DNA from: Verrucomicrobiota bacterium
GTDB lineage: Bacteria; Verrucomicrobiota; Verrucomicrobiia; Verrucomicrobiales; Akkermansiaceae
Length of the DNA stretch: 10,797 nt
Assembly: GCA_008932955.1 (NCBI GenBank)
Contig: WBXE01000070.1
Coordinates: forward strand, 1-10,797
Direction of reading: 5' to 3'
The position numbers and the translations under genes were made by a program. Shown here piece by piece: positions 7,059 through 10,797 of this stretch. The notes beneath the pieces are model-generated. The model did not search any database and was not told where the DNA came from. It saw only the letters and a program-made list of their open reading frames with translations. Position 1 is the first letter of the stretch. Each line of letters starts with the position of its first letter.

Positions 7059-7093
7059 CTCCTTATCCTGGTGATTGTGCTCTACCTCTAATG

Positions 7094-7897
7094 CTAGAGC
7101 GGGGCCAGGCCGAGCATTTCCGGGAGGGCCTCGCGGGGGCGCCAGGTGAGCAGTTCGGGCTCGCCGTGGGTGACCAGAACGGTGTGCTCGAAGTGGGCGG
7201 ACGGCTTGCGGTCGTCGGTGATGACGGTCCAGCCGTCGCCGAGAATGCGCACGGTGGGCACGCCGGCGTTGATCATCGGCTCGATGGCCAAAGTCATGCC
7301 GGGCAACAGGGTGGTGCTGACACCCGGCGGCCGAAAATTAGGGATTTGGGGCTCTTCGTGGAGGCGTCGGCCAACGCCGTGGCCAACGAATTCCCGCACC
7401 ACCGTGTAACCACGCGGTACCACATAGGCCTCGACCGAACCACACAGGTCGGCGAGACGGGCACCGGGGCGGGCGCGGTCGATAGCCTGATAGAGCGACT
7501 GCTCGGTCACGGCTAACAGGTGACGGGTGGCCTGCGCCACATCGCCGACGGGGACGGTGGTGGCATTGTCACCGATGAAGCCGCTCTTGATGATGCCGAC
7601 GTCGATTTTGACGATATCGCCGGGCATGATGCGGCGCGGGCCGGCGATGCCGTGGACGACTTCCTCGTTGATAGAGATACAGGTGTAGCCGGGAAACCCG
7701 CGGTAGCCGAGAAAGGCGCTTTTGCAATCGTGCTGGCGCATCAGCGCGGCGGCGAGTTGATCAATCTCGGCGGTAGTACGGCCGGGCTCGACGGCCTTAG
7801 CCAGCGCCTGCAGAATGGTAGAAGCGATGGCGCCAGCGGCGCGCATAAAATCAATCTCCCGCGCGGATTTGATAGGGATGCGGACGCGACGAGACAC
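7094..7897 (-). CDS. map: Methionine aminopeptidase, type I
   Basis: This is a 267-aa enzyme that removes the N-terminal methionine from nascent proteins at the ribosome exit. The size matches bacterial type Ia enzymes (about 264 aa, no N-terminal zinc finger). All five dinuclear-metal ligands are visible: Asp99 in KIDVG, Asp110 in GDNATTVPVG, His173 in GHGVGRRLHEEP, Glu206 in AIEPMI, and Glu237 in FEHTVLV. His82 in EEVVHGI is the conserved substrate-side histidine. The start is GTG at 7895-7897; the protein then reads SRRVRIPIKSAREIDFMRAAG, matching the normal beginning of the family. It is 36 nt after secY, the usual secY-map order of spc operons. No Shine-Dalgarno sequence is seen. The genes that commonly follow map (infA, rpmJ, rpsM) are absent. 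Confidence 0.97.
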   Translation of the reverse strand: MSRRVRIPIKSAREIDFMRAAGAIASTILQALAKAVEPGRTTAEIDQLAAALMRQHDCKSAFLGYRGFPGYTCISINEEVVHGIAGPRRIMPGDIVKIDVGIIKSGFIGDNATTVPVGDVAQATRHLLAVTEQSLYQAIDRARPGARLADLCGSVEAYVVPRGYTVVREFVGHGVGRRLHEEPQIPNFRPPGVSTTLLPGMTLAIEPMINAGVPTVRILGDGWTVITDDRKPSAHFEHTVLVTHGEPELLTWRPREALPEMLGLAPL

Positions 7898-7933
7898 CTT
7901 GCTGGCAGGGGTGGATATCTAAAAGCTCGACGC

Positions 7934-9427
7934 TTAGCCCTTATAGATGAAAGCGGTGATGCCGAAGACGATCAGCACGGCGATGACCACCCACAGATAG
8001 ACCATGGCGGTGCGCGAGGCACCATCACCGGTCTGGCTGAGGCGGTCATAGCGACCCTTGAGTTTACCCTTGCGCAAGAAGCCATCGTAATGCTTCTGCA
8101 ACAGATGGGTTTCGACCTGGCGCATAACGTCGAGGATGACGCCGACCATGATGAGCAACGAAGTACCACCGAAGAAGTGCAGCACCAGCGAGCCGGGTGG
8201 CAGGCCGACCAACTTGCCGACGCCCACTGGCAGGATGAAGATGACCGTTAGGAAAATGGCACCGGCGAAAGTCAGCCGGGTCATGGTGAAATCGAGGAAG
8301 TCGGCGGTGGGTTTGCCGGGCCGCACACCGGGAACGTAGCCGCCGTTGCGCTTGAGGTCTTCGGCGATTTGCGATGGCTGGAACATCATCGCCACCCAGA
8401 AGTAAGAGAACAGGAAGATACCAATTCCGCCGAGAATGTAATAGTAAGTGCCACCGCCGGCGAGCTCGCCATACAGCTTGGTGGACCACGCTTGGTTGGG
8501 GAAAAACCACTGCAACATCATCGGCGGCAACGACAGCACGGCGGATGCGAAGATGATAGGCATCACCCCGGCATAGTTGACCTTAAGCGGCAGGTACTGG
8601 GTTTGGCCGCCGAATTGTTTGCGGCCGACGTTGCGCTTGGCGTATTGCACGGCAATGCGGCGCTGCGCTTGGGTAATGGAAATAGTCGCCGCGATGACCA
8701 CCAGCAACAGTGCAATCATCACCACCATCATCAGCGAGTGAAACCCTTGGTTCTCACCGCTGGTGAAGTACTTCCAGGCCTGGATGAGCGCGCCGGGCAG
8801 CGCGGAAATGATATTTACCGTGATGATGATAGAGATGCCATTGCCGATACCCTTGTCAGTCATCTGGTCGCCGATCCACATCAACAGCACGGTGCCTGCC
8901 ACGATAGTTATGACGGTGATGGCGATCCAAGTGTACGATGGATCAGGCACCAAGATGCCGAATTTCTCCACGCCTTGCATGTAGGGGATGCTACCCGGGC
9001 TCATCAGGCTGCGGGTGACGAAAAACCCCTGCACCAAGGCAATGCCAATGGTGATGTAGCGGGTGTACTGGGTGATTTTCTGGCGGCCGCCGTCCTCACG
9101 AGCGAGGCGCGAGAGCTTGGGCACGATGGCCGTCATCAGCTGCACCACGATGGATGCCGAGATATAGGGCATGATGCCGAGGGCGAAAATGCCCGCCTGT
9201 TGCAGACCGCCACCCGAGAAGACGGTTAGCAGCGCGGTGATGCCGCCGGAGGGACTGGCCGGATCCTGCTTCTGCAAACTATCCAACCAAGCCTTGATGA
9301 CGGTGGCATCGACGCCGGGAATCGTCACGTGTGTGCCGAGGCGCACGATGACGATAAGGAACAGAGTGAAGAGGATACGGTCCCGGAGTTCCGGGATTTT
9401 CCAAGTGTTAGCAAAGGCGGAAATCAT
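7934..9427 (-). CDS. secY: Protein translocase subunit SecY
   Basis: This is the 497-aa channel subunit of the SecYEG translocon in the inner membrane. It has the N-terminal helix after IPELRDRILFTLFLIVIVRLG (11-31), the motif IFALGIMPYISASIVVQLM (80-98), the segment MWIGDQMTDKGIGNGISIII (183-202), the cytosolic loop with QRRIAVQYAKR (255-265) and YLPLKVNYAGVMPIIFA (278-294), and the cytosolic C5 loop NGGYVPGVRPGKPT (361-374). The usual ten helices are accounted for up to HLLQKHYDGFLRKGKLKGR (441-459), where most SecY proteins end. Here 38 more residues follow, including a strongly hydrophobic segment at about 474-494 (TAMVYLWVVIAVLIVFGITAF) ending FIYKG, a likely eleventh membrane helix. The gene is longer than the typical 430-460 aa. 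ATG is at 9425-9427, with no Shine-Dalgarno sequence. It is separated from rplO by 98 nt carrying a hairpin. Confidence 0.97.
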   Translation of the reverse strand: MISAFANTWKIPELRDRILFTLFLIVIVRLGTHVTIPGVDATVIKAWLDSLQKQDPASPSGGITALLTVFSGGGLQQAGIFALGIMPYISASIVVQLMTAIVPKLSRLAREDGGRQKITQYTRYITIGIALVQGFFVTRSLMSPGSIPYMQGVEKFGILVPDPSYTWIAITVITIVAGTVLLMWIGDQMTDKGIGNGISIIITVNIISALPGALIQAWKYFTSGENQGFHSLMMVVMIALLLVVIAATISITQAQRRIAVQYAKRNVGRKQFGGQTQYLPLKVNYAGVMPIIFASAVLSLPPMMLQWFFPNQAWSTKLYGELAGGGTYYYILGGIGIFLFSYFWVAMMFQPSQIAEDLKRNGGYVPGVRPGKPTADFLDFTMTRLTFAGAIFLTVIFILPVGVGKLVGLPPGSLVLHFFGGTSLLIMVGVILDVMRQVETHLLQKHYDGFLRKGKLKGRYDRLSQTGDGASRTAMVYLWVVIAVLIVFGITAFIYKG

Positions 9428-9470
9428 GACTGAGTGGGGACGGGACTGAGGATCGGGTTAGATACACGAC

Positions 9471-9494
9471 GAGGAAGTGCGCTGGCACTTCCTC
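9471..9494 (-). promoter_or_regulatory. Perfect 10-bp hairpin in the rplO-secY gap
   Basis: GAGGAAGTGC and GCACTTCCTC are perfect complementary arms around a 4-nt loop. The hairpin sits roughly midway between the rplO stop (9526) and the secY start (9427), the longest gap inside this operon. No run of U follows in the sense (minus) direction, so it is not a simple terminator. An attenuator, an RNase processing site, or a stabilising structure that sets different levels of ribosomal proteins and SecY are possible. The structure is seen directly; the role is inferred. Confidence 0.55.
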
Positions 9495-9525
9495 ACCGGA
9501 GATCAATGAATGAGAGCAAGCAGGA

Positions 9526-9975
9526 TCAAGCAGCTGCCTGAACCGAGCCACCGGCTTTTTCGATTTTCTCACGGGCGGAAGTACTGGCGGTCTTGACCAC
9601 CAGGGTAAACGCCTTGGTGACTTCACCGGTGCCGAGGACCTTGACGTAATCGCAACGGCCGTTGAGCAAGCCGCTGGCGCGCAGGGCGGCCTCATCGACG
9701 ATGGCACCGGCTTCAAACGCGTCGTCGAGATCGCCGACGTTGATCACGCCGGGGACATCGCGGAAATCGTAGTTATTGAAGCCGCGCTTGGGCAGACGCC
9801 GATGCAATGGCATCTGACCGCCTTCGAAGCCGACGCGGGTGCCGCTACCGGAACGGGCTTTCTGACCCTTGTTGCCTTTGCAGCAGGTTTTGCCGTGGCC
9901 GGAGCTTTCGCCACAGCCAAGGCGTTTGGTGCGATGCTTGGCACCGGGATTGGGGCTGAGTGTTTGTAGATTCAT
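9526..9975 (-). CDS. rplO: 50S ribosomal protein L15
   Basis: This is the 149-aa large-subunit protein L15 (uL15), which binds 23S rRNA and takes part in late assembly of the 50S subunit. The conserved N-terminal rRNA-binding region reads KHRTKRLGCGESSGHGKT (13-30), with GNKGQKARSG and TRVGFEGGQMPLHRRLPKRGF (46-66). The C-terminal globular part has VKVLGTGEVTKAFTLVVKTAS, with the usual SAREKIEKAGG near the end. Length is normal. The ATG at 9973-9975 is 25 nt after the rpsE stop. rpmD (L30), which in E. coli lies between them, is absent. The leader ends ATCTCCCTCCC before ATG, with no Shine-Dalgarno sequence. Confidence 0.98.
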   Translation of the reverse strand: MNLQTLSPNPGAKHRTKRLGCGESSGHGKTCCKGNKGQKARSGSGTRVGFEGGQMPLHRRLPKRGFNNYDFRDVPGVINVGDLDDAFEAGAIVDEAALRASGLLNGRCDYVKVLGTGEVTKAFTLVVKTASTSAREKIEKAGGSVQAAA

Positions 9976-10000
9976 GGGAGGGAGATTTATCGATTAGTCT

Positions 10001-10726
10001 TCAGATTGCCTTCTCGCGCTTTTTCTTGCCGCGGGCAGAGAGCACCTGGTCGCGGGTGCGCAGTTGCGAGAGGGCCTTGAGTGTGGCCTTGACCACGTTG
10101 GCGTGATTGGACGAGCCCATCGACTTGGCAAGTACGTCACGAATGCCTACCGCTTCACAGACGGCGCGCACGCCGCCACCGGCAATGATGCCGGTACCGG
10201 GCGAGGCCGGCTTGAGGAGCACCTTGCCACCGCCGAATTCAGCGTAGATTTCGTGGGGGATGGTGCCATCGACGATACACATCGGCTTGAGGACCTTTTT
10301 AGCACCCTCGCTGGCTTTCTTGATGGCGTCAGCCACTTCGTTAGCCTTGCCGAAGCCGAGGCCGACCTTGCCGACCTTGTTGCCGGAGACGACTAGAGCG
10401 GAGAAGCTGAAGCGCCGACCGCCCTTGACGACCTTGGCGCAACGATTGATGAAGACCACCTTTTCGGAAATCTCATTGCCATCCGCATCGGTCGGAGCGA
10501 CGCGTTCTTCACGCCGTGGGCCACGACCACGGCCGCCTTGACCGCCGCCGCCGCCGCCGCCGCCTTGGCCGCCACGATTGCCTTGGCCGCCCTGGCCGCC
10601 TTGGCCGCCGCCACGATATTCGCGGTGGGGCGGGGCGGTGATGGTGGGTGCCACCGGGCCAATGGCTGCCGCCGCTGGGGCAGCAGGTGCTGCGGGTGTG
10701 TTAGTTGGTTCAGGATTAGTTACCAT
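10001..10726 (-). CDS. rpsE: 30S ribosomal protein S5 with long low-complexity N-terminal extension
   Basis: This is S5 (uS5), which acts in decoding fidelity and 30S assembly. The conserved part begins near residue 87: EKVVFINRCAKVVKGGRRFSF with GLGFGKANEV (the dsRBD-like S5 domain), then the C-terminal domain with LKPASPGTGIIAGGGVRAVCE (171-191) and GSSNHANVVKATLKAL. At 241 aa it is about 75 longer than E. coli S5 (167). The excess is N-terminal: residues 8-32 are Ala/Pro-rich, then 38-69 are Gly/Gln/Arg-rich with GGQ repeats, an eight-glycine run and RGRG. The start chosen is ATG at 10724-10726, 13 nt after the rplR stop. An upstream in-frame extension to 10771 would overlap rplR and is unlikely. 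Even with a later start, no Met occurs before the core domain, so the extension must be translated unless a non-ATG start is used. Actinobacterial S5 also carries charged or glycine-rich N-terminal tails, so this is not unprecedented. Confidence 0.96.
   Translation of the reverse strand: MVTNPEPTNTPAAPAAPAAAAIGPVAPTITAPPHREYRGGGQGGQGGQGNRGGQGGGGGGGGQGGRGRGPRREERVAPTDADGNEISEKVVFINRCAKVVKGGRRFSFSALVVSGNKVGKVGLGFGKANEVADAIKKASEGAKKVLKPMCIVDGTIPHEIYAEFGGGKVLLKPASPGTGIIAGGGVRAVCEAVGIRDVLAKSMGSSNHANVVKATLKALSQLRTRDQVLSARGKKKREKAI
10520..10615. repeat. GGC/CAA low-complexity coding repeat in rpsE
   Basis: On the coding (minus) strand this is an imperfect repeat of GGC-GGC-CAA/CAG units and a run of glycine codons, giving residues 38-69 of S5 (GGQ repeats, an eight-glycine run, then RGRG). 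It is the second in-frame simple-sequence tract in the window, after the E2 linker. The codons are nearly uniform, which suggests replication slippage. Confidence 0.85.
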
Positions 10727-10739
10727 GAGGAGATGGGCG

Positions 10740-10797
10740 TTAGAATTTGAGACCGCCGGCGCGTGCGGCATCGGCTAGGGCTTTGACCTTACCGTGA
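10740..10797 (-). CDS. rplR: 50S ribosomal protein L18, C-terminal end, cut by window edge
   Basis: Only the last 18 codons and the TAA (10740-10742) are in the window. They read HGKVKALADAARAGGLKF, which is the characteristic C terminus of bacterial L18 (uL18), a 5S-rRNA-binding protein of the central protuberance. Its position directly before rpsE matches the normal spc-operon order rplR-rpsE. The gap to the S5 start is 13 nt. Confidence 0.9.
   Translation of the reverse strand, partial: HGKVKALADAARAGGLKF

Noticed and set aside
7018..7093. Possible rpmJ (L36) or infA in the space after map
   Set aside because: The space is too short, and no L36 cysteine pattern or IF-1 motif can be read in any frame.
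7520..8251. Plus-strand 243-codon open frame across map and secY
   Set aside because: It is Asp/Gly/His-rich and lies antisense to two conserved genes. The composition is that of a reverse complement of coding DNA.
8369..9229. Plus-strand 286-codon open frame rich in His and Asp
   Set aside because: It is a complete antisense shadow of secY. The His/Asp richness arises from the complement of Met/Ile/Val codons.
10727..10771. 15-residue upstream extension of S5
   Set aside because: It would overlap the C terminus of L18 and has no family support. The ATG at 10724-10726 fits the normal rplR-rpsE spacing.

Overview
This window looks like part of the chromosome of a high-GC bacterium, most plausibly a Verrucomicrobiota (PVC) member. 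That placement is inferred from gene content: an L15 with a Gly/Cys/Ser-rich N-terminal segment, no rpmD (L30) between rpsE and rplO, no recognisable Shine-Dalgarno sequence before any start, and an AddB-like nuclease with a degenerate N-terminal motor region. No 16S gene or other definitive marker is present.

Layout. (1) Positions 1-3640, minus strand: a compact cluster reading ridA-like, then odhA/sucA (2-oxoglutarate dehydrogenase E1), then odhB/sucB (E2, cut off by the left edge of the window). The gaps are 6 and 16 nt, so one transcript is likely. The visible E2 part is a lipoyl domain followed by a linker encoded by a nearly perfect 9-bp minisatellite giving Ser-Pro-Val repeats. (2) 3641-3919: a divergent intergenic region with palindromes. 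(3) 3920-6751, plus strand: a solitary AddB/RexB-like PD-(D/E)XK nuclease of 943 aa. (4) 6752-7093: a short region holding a C-terminal remnant of a PIN-domain protein and a perfect 8-bp hairpin. (5) 7094-10797, minus strand: the end of a ribosomal spc-type operon in the order rplR (partial), rpsE, rplO, secY, map. S5 carries a long Ala/Pro then Gly/Gln/Arg N-terminal extension, and SecY carries an extra hydrophobic helix at its C terminus.

How the genes relate. E1o and E2o are consecutive subunits of the TCA-cycle 2-oxoglutarate dehydrogenase complex, and the RidA-like enamine/imine deaminase appears to be co-transcribed with them. In the spc block, ribosomal proteins S5, L15 and L18 are grouped with the SecY translocon channel and methionine aminopeptidase, which acts on nascent chains, as in many bacteria. 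The AddB-like protein would act in DNA end processing. Its AddA-type partner is not in the window.

No wholly new system is evident. Most of the window is conserved housekeeping DNA. The parts worth a second look are low-complexity insertions in housekeeping proteins (E2 linker, S5 N terminus), the extra SecY helix, the C-rich sequences before start codons, the hairpins at gene junctions, and the altered cofactor and metal sites of the AddB-like protein.
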